DNA of 64,000 nt from the NCBI GenBank assembly GCA_009885995.1, contig VFJQ01000014.1, forward strand, positions 62,001-126,000, written 5' to 3'. The number at the start of each line of letters is the position of its first letter. The stretch's first letter is position 1. Under the pieces are notes generated by a model, which did no database searches, had not been told where the DNA came from, and saw only the letters and a list, made by a program, of their open reading frames with translations. The position numbers and the translations under genes are program-made. This document shows positions 1-9,080 of this stretch, piece after piece. This DNA comes from Verrucomicrobiota bacterium. Lineage in GTDB: Bacteria; Verrucomicrobiota; Verrucomicrobiia; Chthoniobacterales; Chthoniobacteraceae.

Positions 1-551
1 ACGACGCGGCGCAGGTCGGTGAGGCGCCGCGTGTCGCCGCTGCTCTCCTTGATCGCGACGAAGTTCTTCACGCTCGCGAGCCGTGCGAACATCTCGGGCG
101 TCACCTCGTTCGCGTAGCTGATCGGGTTGTTGTAGATCATCAGCGGCAGCGCGGTCGCCTTCGCGACGGTGCGGAAATGCGCGAGGCGCTCCTCGGGATC
201 GGGCGAGCGATAGCTCATCGGCGGCAGCACCATCGCGCCGTCGGCGCCGAGCTTCTCGCAGTCGCGCACGTAGCGCGCGGCCTCGGCGGTCGCGGCTTCG
301 GCCACACCGCTGAGCACGGGCACGCGACCCTTCACATCTGCGATCATCTCGCGCATCACGAGCCGCTTCTCATCGCCGGTGAGCGTCTGGTTTTCGCCGA
401 GCGAACCGAGGAAGACGATGCCGGTGATGCCGCTCGCGATGAGCGCGTCGGTGTGGCGGGCGGTCGCTTCGAGATCGAGCGAGCCGTCCTTGTGCATCTG
501 CGTGGTGATGGCGGGGAATACGCCGCGCCAGGCGTGAGGAGATTTCTTCAT
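1..551 (-). CDS. DapA-family (dihydrodipicolinate synthase/N-acetylneuraminate lyase-like) aldolase, 3' end outside window
   Basis: The reading frame opens at ATG 549-551 on the minus strand and stays open to the window edge, giving 183 visible residues of a TIM-barrel class I aldolase that normally has about 300. Family marks are the N-terminal GVFPAITTQ stretch, FLGSLGENQTL (the position of GTTGE in DapA), the YNNP motif, and AIKESSGD, whose lysine is the expected Schiff-base residue. The GSLGE variant argues against a strict housekeeping DapA and for one of the sugar-acid or hydroxyproline-type paralogues, but the substrate cannot be told. It is divergent from the EamA transporter at 657, and a 9-bp inverted repeat lies in the shared upstream region. 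Confidence 0.85.
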   Translation of the reverse strand, partial: MKKSPHAWRGVFPAITTQMHKDGSLDLEATARHTDALIASGITGIVFLGSLGENQTLTGDEKRLVMREMIADVKGRVPVLSGVAEAATAEAARYVRDCEKLGADGAMVLPPMSYRSPDPEERLAHFRTVAKATALPLMIYNNPISYANEVTPEMFARLASVKNFVAIKESSGDTRRLTDLRRV

Positions 552-584
552 CCTTCGTAGGTTAAACACGCGCGAAGGCGGCAT

Positions 585-625
585 CTTGTCTGAATCCGCT
601 CGGCGGGACGGGAAAATCAGACAAG
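585..625. promoter_or_regulatory. Perfect 9-bp inverted repeat in a divergent promoter region (candidate operator)
   Basis: CTTGTCTGA (585-593) and its exact reverse complement TCAGACAAG (617-625) are separated by 23 bp. They lie between the divergent starts of the aldolase (551) and the transporter (657). The half-site centres are 32 bp apart, about three helical turns. TTGTC/GACAA half-sites are common for GntR-family repressors, which often control DapA-family aldolase genes; that link is inference. No regulator gene is in view. Confidence 0.35.
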
Positions 626-656
626 CAAACCGGGGTGGCGCGGGCATGATGCGGCC

Positions 657-1580
657 ATGTCCCTCTCCACGCCGAACCATCTCGCCAGCGCGCGCGTCGC
701 GCTGGCGGTCGCGGTCGCGTGTGTATCGACCGGCGCGATCTTCGCGCGGGTGGCGGAGTGCCCCGCGCTCGCGATTGCGGCGTGGCGGATGACCTTCGCG
801 ACAGCGCTCGTCTCACTCGCGCTGGTGCGCTGGTGGCCGGAGTTGCGTGCGTTGAAGCGGCGCGACTTCGCGCTCGGCGGGGCTGCGGGGCTGTGCCTCG
901 CGATTCATTTCGCCACGTGGATTTCCTCGCTCGAATACACCACCGTCGCGAGCAGCACGGTGCTCGTGAACACCATGCCGCTCTGGGTCGCGCTGCTCTC
1001 TCGATTCATCACCCGCGAATCCATCAGCCGCCGCGCGTGGGCCGGCATCGCGCTCAGCTTCGTCGGAGCGGCGATCATCGCGGGCAGCGACTTCCGCATC
1101 GGAGGCCCGGCGCTGCTCGGCGACGCGCTCGCCCTCGTGGGCGGGCTCGCTGCCGCGATCTATCTGCTGCTCGGGCGGCAACTGCGCGCGCACCTTTCGC
1201 TGCCAAGCTACTGCGCACTCACCTACGGCGCGGCGACGTGCGCGCTGTGGCTCATCGTCGCCATCGCCGGCACGCAGGCGTCCGGCTTCTCCGGCAGAAC
1301 GTGGGGCGCGATCGCCGGCATGGCGGTGGTCGCGCAGATCGGCGGGCACACGCTTTACAATTGGTCGCTCAAGCACCTCTCCACGAGCGCGGTCGCGGTC
1401 GCGCTGCTCGGCGAGCCGATCGGCAGCTCGCTGCTCGCGTGGCGGCTCTTCGGCGAAGTGCCGCCGCCCGCGAGCCTCGGCGGCGCGGCGCTCGTGCTGT
1501 TCGGGATTTATTTTGCCGCGACTGCGAGCACGCACCGTCCTTCCGGGGAGTATGCAGCGGACGAACGCGCGTCGATGTAG
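657..1580 (+). CDS. DMT superfamily EamA-type transporter
   Basis: The 307-residue protein has the expected length and pattern of the drug/metabolite transporter superfamily: about ten hydrophobic helices arranged as two EamA repeats (roughly residues 10-140 and 150-285). Typical features are the Glu-containing EYTTVASSTVLVNTMPLW helix and the LLGEPIGSSLLAW segment of the second repeat. It should sit in the inner membrane and export or import a small metabolite, but the substrate cannot be predicted. ATG 657 is chosen because the hydrophobic first helix follows directly. It is divergent from the aldolase and only 10 bp ahead of the first sulfatase, so it may share that transcript. Confidence 0.85.
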   Translation: MSLSTPNHLASARVALAVAVACVSTGAIFARVAECPALAIAAWRMTFATALVSLALVRWWPELRALKRRDFALGGAAGLCLAIHFATWISSLEYTTVASSTVLVNTMPLWVALLSRFITRESISRRAWAGIALSFVGAAIIAGSDFRIGGPALLGDALALVGGLAAAIYLLLGRQLRAHLSLPSYCALTYGAATCALWLIVAIAGTQASGFSGRTWGAIAGMAVVAQIGGHTLYNWSLKHLSTSAVAVALLGEPIGSSLLAWRLFGEVPPPASLGGAALVLFGIYFAATASTHRPSGEYAADERASM

Positions 1581-1590
1581 GCGGCCCGCC

Positions 1591-3198
1591 ATGCGCATCC
1601 TTCTCGCTCTCGTCCTCGCCTTCACCATCACGCGCGCCGCCGACCGTCCGCCGAACGTGATCTTCATCATGGCCGACGATCTCGGCTTCTCCGACCTCGG
1701 CTGCTACGGCTCGGAAATCGCGACGCCGAATCTCGACGGGCTCGCGAAGGACGGGCTGCGCTTCACGCAATTCTACAACACGGCGCGCTGCTGGCCTTCG
1801 CGCTCCGTGCTGCTCTCGGGTTACTACGCGCAGGCGATCCGGCGCGACACGGTCGAGGGCGTGCAGAGCGGTGGAAAAGGCGTGCGGCCCGCGTGGGCGC
1901 GGCTGCTGCCGGAGATGCTGAAGACGCAGGGCTATCGCTCGTATCACTCCGGCAAGTGGCACGTGGACGGCAAGCCGATGGAGTGCGGCTTCGATCACAG
2001 CTACGAGATCGGCGGCGGGCAGAACAATCACTTCAAGGCCGGCGGCAACACCGAGGACGGCGTGCAAGTGCCGCAGACGGACGACTACTACTCGAGCACG
2101 GCGACGGCGGAGCACGCCATCAAGTGCCTCAAGGAACACGCGGAGAAATACGCGGACCGCCCGTTTTTCCACTACCTCGCCTTCATCGCGCCGCACTTCC
2201 CACTGCACGCGCCGGCGGAGGACGTGGCGAAGTATCGGGAGCGCTACAAGGACGGATGGAACGCGCTGCAAGCCGAGCGTTACAAGCGCCTGCTCGACCT
2301 GCGCATCGTCACGAACCCGCTACCCGCGATGGAGCGTGAAGTGGGACCGCCCTACGCCTTCCCCGATGCGATGACAAAGCTTGGAGCCGGCGAGATCAAT
2401 CGCCCGCTGCCGTGGACAGAGCTGACGAGCGAGCAGCGCGATTTTCAGGCCGCGAAAATGGCTGTCCACGCCGCGATGATCGACCGCATGGACCAGGAGA
2501 TCGGCCGCGTGCTCGCGCAGCTCAAGGCGATGGGGCAACTCGACAACACGATCGTTTTCTTCGCCTCCGACAATGGCGCGAGCGCCGAGATCATGGTGCG
2601 CGGCAGTGGACACGATCCATCCGCCGCGCCCGGTTCGGCGCAGACGTTTCTCTGCCTCGGCCCCGGTTGGTCGAGCAGTTCGAACACACCTTTCCGCCGT
2701 CACAAGACGTGGGTCCACGAAGGCGGCATCAGCACGCCGCTCATCGTGCATTGGCCGAAAGGCATCGCGGCGCGCGGCGAACTGCGGGCGAATCCCGGAC
2801 ACCTCGTGGATATCGTGCCGACCGTGCTCGAACTCGCCGGAGCGAAAGCTCCCGACTCACCCATGCCGCCGCACGGCAAGTCGCTCGTGCCCGCCTTCGC
2901 GAAGGACGGCGCGGTGAAGCACGACTTCCTGTGGTGGCAGCACGAGGGCAACCGCGCCGTGCGTATGGGAGACATGAAGCTCGTCGCCGCCGGCACCGAC
3001 GCGGCGTGGGAGCTTTACGACCTCACCAAGGACCGCGGCGAAACAAAGAACCTCGCCGCTTCGCAACCCGACAAGGCGCGCGAGCTGGAGCAGGTATGGA
3101 CGCGGCACTACGAGGAATTCCGCGCGCTCGCGCTCAAGGACGCGCCCCCGGCCGCGCCCGGCAAGCCTGGGAAAAAACGAAAGGGCGCAGATGAGTAG
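1591..3198 (+). CDS. Exported arylsulfatase (family S1)
   Basis: The 535-residue protein starts at ATG 1591, which places a signal peptide (about residues 1-17) at the N-terminus; an upstream in-frame ATG at 1513 would bury it. The alkaline-phosphatase-superfamily sulfatase fold is shown by the metal-binding PNVIFIMADDLG block, the formylglycine-type motif C67-W-P-S-R, SGKWHV (active-site Lys/His), and SDNGA. The long insert between the DNG block and the second metal-binding region and the C-terminal HEGNRAVRMGDMKLV resemble arylsulfatase A-type bacterial enzymes. It hydrolyses a sulfate ester outside the cytoplasm after Cys-to-formylglycine conversion; the glycan is unknown. It ends in the basic tail GKKRKGADE. 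Confidence 0.93.
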   Translation: MRILLALVLAFTITRAADRPPNVIFIMADDLGFSDLGCYGSEIATPNLDGLAKDGLRFTQFYNTARCWPSRSVLLSGYYAQAIRRDTVEGVQSGGKGVRPAWARLLPEMLKTQGYRSYHSGKWHVDGKPMECGFDHSYEIGGGQNNHFKAGGNTEDGVQVPQTDDYYSSTATAEHAIKCLKEHAEKYADRPFFHYLAFIAPHFPLHAPAEDVAKYRERYKDGWNALQAERYKRLLDLRIVTNPLPAMEREVGPPYAFPDAMTKLGAGEINRPLPWTELTSEQRDFQAAKMAVHAAMIDRMDQEIGRVLAQLKAMGQLDNTIVFFASDNGASAEIMVRGSGHDPSAAPGSAQTFLCLGPGWSSSSNTPFRRHKTWVHEGGISTPLIVHWPKGIAARGELRANPGHLVDIVPTVLELAGAKAPDSPMPPHGKSLVPAFAKDGAVKHDFLWWQHEGNRAVRMGDMKLVAAGTDAAWELYDLTKDRGETKNLAASQPDKARELEQVWTRHYEEFRALALKDAPPAAPGKPGKKRKGADE

Positions 3199-3246
3199 CG
3201 CGGCGAAAGCTCACGGCTGCCGCTATTCCCCTCCACTTCCATCGCC

Positions 3247-4608
3247 ATGAAAATCCTCCGACTCCTCGCCCTCGCCGCCTTGCTGCTCGCCCGACTCACC
3301 ACGCTCGACGCGGCGGAGCGCAAGCCGAACGTCGTGCTCATCCTCATCGACGACTTCGGCTACGAATGCGTCACGGCAAATGGCGGTGAAAGTTACAAGA
3401 CACCCGTGATGGACCAGCTTGCGGCGACCGGCGTGCGCTTCGAGCAGTGCCACGCGCAGCCGCTCTGCACGCCGACGCGCGTCCAGTTGATGACCGGCAT
3501 GAGCAACCGGCGGAACTACACGCACTTCGGCCATCTCGATCTGTCGCAGAAAACATTCGGCAACCTGCTCAAGGACGCGGGCTACGCGACGTGCATCACC
3601 GGGAAGTGGCAGCTCAGCAATGACTACGCGGGGCCGGCGCACTTCGGCTTCGACGAGTATTGCCTCTGGCAGCTCAACCGCCGCCCGGGTCGCTACAAAA
3701 ACCCGGGGCTCGAAATCAACGGCCAGCAGCGCGACTACACGGCGAACGAATACGGTCCCGACATCGTGAGCGACTATGCGCTCGATTTCATCGCGAGGAA
3801 AAAGGACGCGCCGTTCTTTCTCTACTATCCGATGATGCTCACGCACTCGCCTTACGACCCGTCGCCCGACAGCGACGACTATCTGGCGGACAAGCCGAAC
3901 AAGGCCCGCGACAAGGCAAGCGGCCACTTCGCCGACATGGTGGCCTACGCGGACAAACTCATCGGCAAACTCGTCGCGAAGCTCGACGAGCTGAAGCTGC
4001 GCGATGACACGCTGATCCTCATCCTCGGCGACAACGGCACCGGGCGCGGCACGCCGTCGAAATTCCAAGGCCGCGACGTGGTCGGCGGCAAAGGCACGAC
4101 AACGACGTGGGGCACGCACGTGCCCGGCATCGGAAATTGGTCCGGTCACTTCGCAAGCGGGAAGGTTTGCGCCGACTTGATCGACGCGACGGATTTCCTC
4201 CCAACGATCTGCGACGCGACGGCGACAAAAATCCCAGCGGAGCTCGACGGCCGGACTTTTCTCCCGCAACTGCGCGGCGAGAAGGGCACGCCGCGCGAGT
4301 GGCTTTACGCATGGTATAACCCGAGCGGCGGCCCGACAGCGAAAGGGGAGTTCGCACACGACGCGCAGTTCAAGCTCTACGCCGACGGAAAGTTTTTCGA
4401 CGTGGCGAAGGACGGCACCGAGAAGTCGCCGCTCGACGACGACGCGTTGAGCACCGACGCGAAAGCCGCGAAGGCGAAGCTGCAAGCGGCGCTCGCGCAG
4501 TTCGCGGGACCGCGCCCGGCGGAGTTTGCGAAGCAGGGCAAAGCCTTCGGCGGCGAAGACGCGCCTGCCGCGCCCGGCGCACCGAAAAGGAAAAAGAAAG
4601 CCAAGTGA
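3247..4608 (+). CDS. Exported sulfatase (family S1), variant active-site block
   Basis: The 453-residue protein has a signal peptide (about residues 1-22), NVVLILIDDFG, the maturation motif C74-T-P-T-R, THSPY and GDNGTG. The usual GKWHLG block reads GKWQLS, so the active-site histidine next to the lysine is replaced. The same loss occurs in the sulfatases at 36313 and 37590, and the three also share the FDEY/FDEF and DNGT/DNGS contexts, so they look like one subfamily. The C-terminus is very basic (APKRKKKAK). It lies 48 bp after the previous sulfatase and 2 bp before the SGNH-like gene, so it is surely co-transcribed. Confidence 0.9.
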   Translation: MKILRLLALAALLLARLTTLDAAERKPNVVLILIDDFGYECVTANGGESYKTPVMDQLAATGVRFEQCHAQPLCTPTRVQLMTGMSNRRNYTHFGHLDLSQKTFGNLLKDAGYATCITGKWQLSNDYAGPAHFGFDEYCLWQLNRRPGRYKNPGLEINGQQRDYTANEYGPDIVSDYALDFIARKKDAPFFLYYPMMLTHSPYDPSPDSDDYLADKPNKARDKASGHFADMVAYADKLIGKLVAKLDELKLRDDTLILILGDNGTGRGTPSKFQGRDVVGGKGTTTTWGTHVPGIGNWSGHFASGKVCADLIDATDFLPTICDATATKIPAELDGRTFLPQLRGEKGTPREWLYAWYNPSGGPTAKGEFAHDAQFKLYADGKFFDVAKDGTEKSPLDDDALSTDAKAAKAKLQAALAQFAGPRPAEFAKQGKAFGGEDAPAAPGAPKRKKKAK

Positions 4609-4610
4609 CC

Positions 4611-5474
4611 ATGATCTCCCGTCGGCGTTTCCTCACCCGTCTCTCCAGTGCGCTCGTGGTCGGCTCGGCGAGCCGCGCTGAACCGATCGCCGAGGGCCTG
4701 CGCGTCTTCACGTGCGGGCACAGCTTCCACGTGTGGGTCGTGCGGATGCTCGCGGACATGGCGGAGAAGGCCGGTATCAAAAACCACCGCGTCGCCGGCG
4801 TGTCGTCGATCGGCGGATCGCGCGTGAGCCAGCACTGGGACGTGCCGGAGGAAAAGAACGCCGCGCGCAAGACGCTCGCGGCGGGCGAAGTCGATGTGCT
4901 CACGCTTTCGCCGATCTGGCTCCCCGACGAGGGAATCGAAAACTTCGCGAAGCTCGGCGTCGCGCATAACCCGGATCTCCGCATCACCGTGCAGGAGTTC
5001 TGGCTGCCGAACGACACTTACAATCCCGTCTATCCGCTCGAGACGCGCAAGGTCGTCGATCACAACGCGACCGACCTGGCTGAACTGCGCAAGCAGAACG
5101 ACGCCTACCGGCGCGACATCGAAGAGCACGTGCGCGAGATCAACCAGCGGCTCGGCAAGGACGCACTCGTCGTCGTGCCGGTCGGCGAGGCGTCGATCGC
5201 GCTGCGGGAAAAAATCATCACGGGCAAGGTGCGGAGCTTGAAAGTGCAGTGGCGGCTCTTCGCCGACATGTGGGGCCACCCGACGCCGCCGCTCAAGGTG
5301 CTCGCCGCGTATTGCCACTTCGCGGTGATCTATCGTCGCAGCCCCGTGGGCCTGCCGATGCCCGAGGAGTTCGAGCAGAACCGCGAGTTCGCGAACCCGG
5401 AACTCAACCGCCTGCTGCAAGAACTCGCGTGGGACGCCGTCATCCACAACCCGATGACTGGCCTGAAGGCATGA
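4611..5474 (+). CDS. Tat-exported SGNH/GDSL-like protein of unknown activity
   Basis: The 287-residue protein starts best at ATG 4611, because an in-frame GTG at 4605 overlaps the sulfatase stop. The N-terminus SRRRFLTRLSSALVVGSAS is a twin-arginine signal. The mature part begins with LRVFTCGHSFHVWV, which looks like block I of SGNH hydrolases with GHS in place of GDS. LSPIWLPDEG and a charged helical middle follow. This hints at an esterase or acetyl-hydrolase fold, but a clear C-terminal Asp-x-x-His block is not obvious, so activity is uncertain. The stop overlaps the next sulfatase start (ATGA at 5471), which suggests translational coupling and a role in the same degradation pathway. Confidence 0.6.
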   Translation: MISRRRFLTRLSSALVVGSASRAEPIAEGLRVFTCGHSFHVWVVRMLADMAEKAGIKNHRVAGVSSIGGSRVSQHWDVPEEKNAARKTLAAGEVDVLTLSPIWLPDEGIENFAKLGVAHNPDLRITVQEFWLPNDTYNPVYPLETRKVVDHNATDLAELRKQNDAYRRDIEEHVREINQRLGKDALVVVPVGEASIALREKIITGKVRSLKVQWRLFADMWGHPTPPLKVLAAYCHFAVIYRRSPVGLPMPEEFEQNREFANPELNRLLQELAWDAVIHNPMTGLKA

Positions 5475-6880
5475 TCCGCTTCCTCCTTTTCGCGCTCTTT
5501 TGTGGCCAACTCGCCGCCGCGCCGAACATCGTGATCATCCTCGCCGACGATCTCGGCTACGGCGATCTCGCGTGCTACGGGAATGCAAAGATCAAGACGC
5601 CGAACCTCGACCGCATGGCGGCGGAAGGCGCGAAGCTCACGCAGTTCAACTGCCCGGCGTCATTCTGCGCGCCGACGCGCGCGTCGCTGATGACGGGGCG
5701 ATATCCCTTCCGCTGCGGCATGACCTCGAACCCTGCGCCCGACGGCGGGCCGGACGCGGACGGGCTGCACCTGCCGGAGGGCGAGGTCACGCTCGCGCAG
5801 GTGCTCAAGCAGGCGGGCTACGCGACGGGCATGATCGGCAAGTGGCACCTCGGCCATGCGAAGCCCGAGTGGCTGCCGACGCACCGCGGCTTCGACGAAT
5901 ACTTCGGCATCCCCTACTCGAACGACATGAGGCCCGTGCAGCTCGTCGAGGGCGACCGGCGCGTCGAATACCCCGTCGTGCAGGCCACGCTCACGCAGCG
6001 CTACACGACGCGCGCGCTCGACTTCATCGAGCGAAACAAGGCGCACCCGTTCTTCCTCTACCTGCCGCACGCGATGCCGCACAAACCGCTCGCCGCGTCC
6101 GAGGACTTCTACAAAAAAAGCAGCGCGGGCCTCTACGGCGACGCCGTCGCGGAACTGGACTGGAGCGTCGGCGAAGTGCTTGCGAAGCTGAAGGCGCTCG
6201 GGCTCGACGGGAACACGCTCGTGATGTTCACGAGCGACAATGGCGCGACCTTCGGCGGCAGCACGGGCGGCCTGCGCGGGATGAAGGGCAGCACCTACGA
6301 AGGCGGCTACCGCGTGCCGTGCATCGCGCGCTGGCCGGGAAAAATCCCCGCCGCACACGTGAGCGCGCAGCCGGCAGTGATGATGGATCTTTTCGCGACC
6401 GCGCTGAATGCCGCTGGCACCTCGACCGATCGCATGATCGACGGGCGCGACATCATGCCATTGTTCACGAGCGATGCGCCGAGCCCGCACGAAGTCATCG
6501 TCGGCCACCAAGCCGCAAAGCTCGCGACCGTGCGCGATGCGCGCTGGAAGCTGCACGTGCTCAAGCCGGGCATCGGCCTCGTCGCCAGCTACAAACCCGG
6601 CGATCACTGGACCGACCCACGTGCGCCCGACGGTGTGACGATCCTCGCGCCCTACGAGCAAGCGACGCCGGAGCAAATGCCCGGTCTCACCACCGGTGAT
6701 GCGCCGAAACCGATGCAGCTTTTCGATCTGCAAAACGATCCGGCCGAGCAGCACGACGTGGCCGCGCAGCACGCAGACATCGTCGCGCGGCTCAAGAAAG
6801 CCTTCGACGAAATGAACGCGCAACCGCGCGAGCATCCCGAGCAATCCCCCGCGCGGGTGAATCCAAAAGCCACCAAGTAA
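5471..6880 (+). CDS. Exported arylsulfatase (family S1)
   Basis: The 469-residue protein starts at ATG 5471, overlapping the previous stop by 4 bp, and a signal peptide (about 1-16) directly precedes PNIVIILADDLGYGD. The formylglycine motif is C66-A-P-T-R, followed by LMTGRYPFRCG, IGKWHLG, the YLPHAMPHKPL active-site histidine block and TSDNGATFGG. The layout and length are those of the common bacterial arylsulfatase A-like group. The C-terminus has the AQPREHPEQSPARVNPKATK extension, rich in proline and charge. It is followed after 1 bp by an esterase gene, consistent with removal of both sulfate and acyl groups from one polysaccharide. Confidence 0.93.
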   Translation: MIRFLLFALFCGQLAAAPNIVIILADDLGYGDLACYGNAKIKTPNLDRMAAEGAKLTQFNCPASFCAPTRASLMTGRYPFRCGMTSNPAPDGGPDADGLHLPEGEVTLAQVLKQAGYATGMIGKWHLGHAKPEWLPTHRGFDEYFGIPYSNDMRPVQLVEGDRRVEYPVVQATLTQRYTTRALDFIERNKAHPFFLYLPHAMPHKPLAASEDFYKKSSAGLYGDAVAELDWSVGEVLAKLKALGLDGNTLVMFTSDNGATFGGSTGGLRGMKGSTYEGGYRVPCIARWPGKIPAAHVSAQPAVMMDLFATALNAAGTSTDRMIDGRDIMPLFTSDAPSPHEVIVGHQAAKLATVRDARWKLHVLKPGIGLVASYKPGDHWTDPRAPDGVTILAPYEQATPEQMPGLTTGDAPKPMQLFDLQNDPAEQHDVAAQHADIVARLKKAFDEMNAQPREHPEQSPARVNPKATK

Positions 6881-6881
6881 T

Positions 6882-7760
6882 ATGATCCGCTCCACCATTC
6901 TCCTCGCCACGCTCGCGCTCAGCACCATCGCTTGCGCGCAACGCACGCCGCTTCCCACCGAACTGCCCGACACGTTGAAGGCGGAGTTCGACATCGCCTA
7001 CGGCAGGACGCCCGAGCAGGAACTGAAGCTCGACATCTACCGTCCGAAGGTCGGCGACAAGCTGCCTACGTGCGTGCTCGTCCACGGCGGCGGCTGGACG
7101 GGCGGCAACAAGGAGAAATTCCGCCCGCTCGCCATCGCGCTCGCGGAGAAGGGCTACGTCGTCGCGAATATCGAATACCGGCTCGCGCCCGCGGCGAAGT
7201 ATCCCGCCGGCGTGCAGGATTGCAGTCTCGCGGTGCGCTGGGTGCGCGCGAATGCACAGCGCCTCGGCGCCGATCCCGCCCGCATCGGCGCATGGGGCGG
7301 CAGCGCGGGCGGGCATCTCGTCGGGTTGCTCGCTGCGGCGCCGGAGCGCTTCCTCACCGCCGAGTTGAATGACGTGTCCGCCGCGGTGCAGGCGACGTGC
7401 ATCATGGCGGGGCCGACCGACCTCACGAACGAGAAGTTCGTCGAGGCGCTGCGCCGGGCGAAGGAGAAGAGCAACAGCTTCGAATGGTTCGGCAAACTCT
7501 ACGACGACGCGCCCGATCTCTATCGCGAGGCATCGCCGATCACCCACTTTACGAAGACGACCGGCCCCGTCCTTTTCCTCACGGGCGACCTCGACAATCC
7601 CGATCGCGACGCCGCCGGCATGTCGAAACTCAAGTCGCTCGGCGTGCCGACGAAGCAAGTCATCCTCAAGGACGCGAAGCACGGCTGCTGGATGCAGCGC
7701 CCGTGGTTCGAGCAGTGCGTGGATGCGGTGGATGCGTGGTTCCGCGAGCAGTTGAAGTAA
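6882..7760 (+). CDS. Exported alpha/beta hydrolase (carbohydrate esterase-like)
   Basis: The 292-residue protein has a signal peptide (about 1-19) and an alpha/beta hydrolase core of the BD-FAE/acetyl-xylan-esterase-like type. The oxyanion motif HGGGWTGGNKEK lies near residue 65, the nucleophile elbow is GGSAGGHL, the acid lies around LTGDLDNPD, and the catalytic His is in KDAKHGCW. Such enzymes remove acetyl or aromatic esters from polysaccharides. The position between sulfatases and a beta-helix protein supports a glycan target (inference). A lipase/peptidase-like specificity cannot be excluded. Confidence 0.8.
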   Translation: MIRSTILLATLALSTIACAQRTPLPTELPDTLKAEFDIAYGRTPEQELKLDIYRPKVGDKLPTCVLVHGGGWTGGNKEKFRPLAIALAEKGYVVANIEYRLAPAAKYPAGVQDCSLAVRWVRANAQRLGADPARIGAWGGSAGGHLVGLLAAAPERFLTAELNDVSAAVQATCIMAGPTDLTNEKFVEALRRAKEKSNSFEWFGKLYDDAPDLYREASPITHFTKTTGPVLFLTGDLDNPDRDAAGMSKLKSLGVPTKQVILKDAKHGCWMQRPWFEQCVDAVDAWFREQLK

Positions 7761-7772
7761 TTCGGTCAATTC

Positions 7773-9074
7773 ATGAATCTCCGGCATCTCGTGCTTTGCG
7801 CCTTCACCGCGTCCGGTCTCGCTCTGCGCGCGGCTGAAGTTTCCGTCGCCGACTATCCCACCATTCACGCCGCCATCGCGGCGAATCCCGGGCGCATGAT
7901 CTATGTGCCGGCAGGCGATCACGTCATCACGGCGAAGATCCAGTTGCACACGAACCATGCGGGCTTGTTCGGACCGGGGCGCATCGTGCAGGCGAACGCC
8001 GACGCACCGATCATCGAGATCGAACGCGTGGCGGATGTGCGCGTGCGTGATCTCACTCTCACGCGGGCCGAAGGGAACATGGACACACGCATGGAAGGAA
8101 TCGTTGCGATCCAGTGCGCGGGCTTGCGGATCGATGACGTGCGTGTCGTGGACAACCACTCGCCTGCCGCCGCCATCGCGCTGCGGGAGTGTCGCGACTG
8201 CGAAGTGCGCGGTTGCGTGATCGAAAATTACGCACGCGTCTCGGTGGACGATCGCACGGCCAGCAAGAACTACGGCTACGCGTTCAACTGTATCGACGGC
8301 TCGGGCATCGTCGTTAGCCACAGCGTTGGCACGCTGATCCAAGGTAGCCGCGTGATCGAAAACCGGCTGCTGCCGACGCCGGAGAACCAGCAGAAATTTT
8401 CGCTCGGCAAGTTCGTGAAGAAGAACACGGAGAAAGGCCTGCTGATGAACCAGCAGACGTGGGACGCGGAGGTCGTGGAGAACTGGCACCAAGGCTCGGC
8501 CATCGTCGTCACGGGGCCGGAGACGAGCGACTACACACGCATCCTCGGCAACACCATCGAGAACGCCGGGCAGGGCATCGACATCCACGCCGACCACGTG
8601 ACGCTCTCGCAGAACATCGTGAACAACGCCTTCATCGGCATGAAAGCGATGCACGGCTCCCGCAACGTCATCATCACCGGCAACCAGTTTTCCAAAAACG
8701 ACCTGTGGGCGATCGGCCTCATGCCCGGCGCGGCGGCGCACCCGGCGATCGACGGGAAGCCCGAGACTGCGAACGCCGACGGCGGCTCCATCGTCGCGAA
8801 CAACATCGTCTCCGACTTCGGCCACGGGAACGCGCATTGGATCTGGGGCAATGAACGCTCGCCATTCAAGTTCGACTCCGGGCAGGAACCCGACGACCCG
8901 CCACTCACCGACGTCGTAGTCCAGGGCAACGTCGTCCATTGCGTGGGTGCACCGCGTTACAAGTATGCCGTCATCATCGGTGGCGGGCCGAACACGCCGC
9001 GCAGGCTGCGCTTTTCAAACAACCTCTTCCCCCCGGGCACGGCGGGCATCGCCAACAAGGAACTCGAACCGTAG
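7773..9074 (+). CDS. Exported right-handed parallel beta-helix protein
   Basis: The 433-residue protein carries a signal peptide (about 1-20) and then ADYPTIHAAIAANPGRMIYVPAG-type sequence, the usual opening of pectin-lyase-fold proteins. Repeated short strand/turn units with regularly spaced N and G residues (IENAGQGIDIHAD, VNNAFIGMKAMHG, VIITGNQFSKND) make up the rest. Proteins of this class are polysaccharide lyases, glycoside hydrolases or epimerases. I cannot identify catalytic residues well enough to choose. The gene follows the esterase by 12 bp and precedes a GNAT gene by 6 bp, so it belongs to the same transcript. Confidence 0.75.
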   Translation: MNLRHLVLCAFTASGLALRAAEVSVADYPTIHAAIAANPGRMIYVPAGDHVITAKIQLHTNHAGLFGPGRIVQANADAPIIEIERVADVRVRDLTLTRAEGNMDTRMEGIVAIQCAGLRIDDVRVVDNHSPAAAIALRECRDCEVRGCVIENYARVSVDDRTASKNYGYAFNCIDGSGIVVSHSVGTLIQGSRVIENRLLPTPENQQKFSLGKFVKKNTEKGLLMNQQTWDAEVVENWHQGSAIVVTGPETSDYTRILGNTIENAGQGIDIHADHVTLSQNIVNNAFIGMKAMHGSRNVIITGNQFSKNDLWAIGLMPGAAAHPAIDGKPETANADGGSIVANNIVSDFGHGNAHWIWGNERSPFKFDSGQEPDDPPLTDVVVQGNVVHCVGAPRYKYAVIIGGGPNTPRRLRFSNNLFPPGTAGIANKELEP

Positions 9075-9080
9075 CAGCGC

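Noticed and set aside
6792..8939. A 715-codon minus-strand open frame opposite the esterase and beta-helix genes
   Set aside because: The plus-strand genes have signal peptides and catalytic motifs; the antisense product has none.
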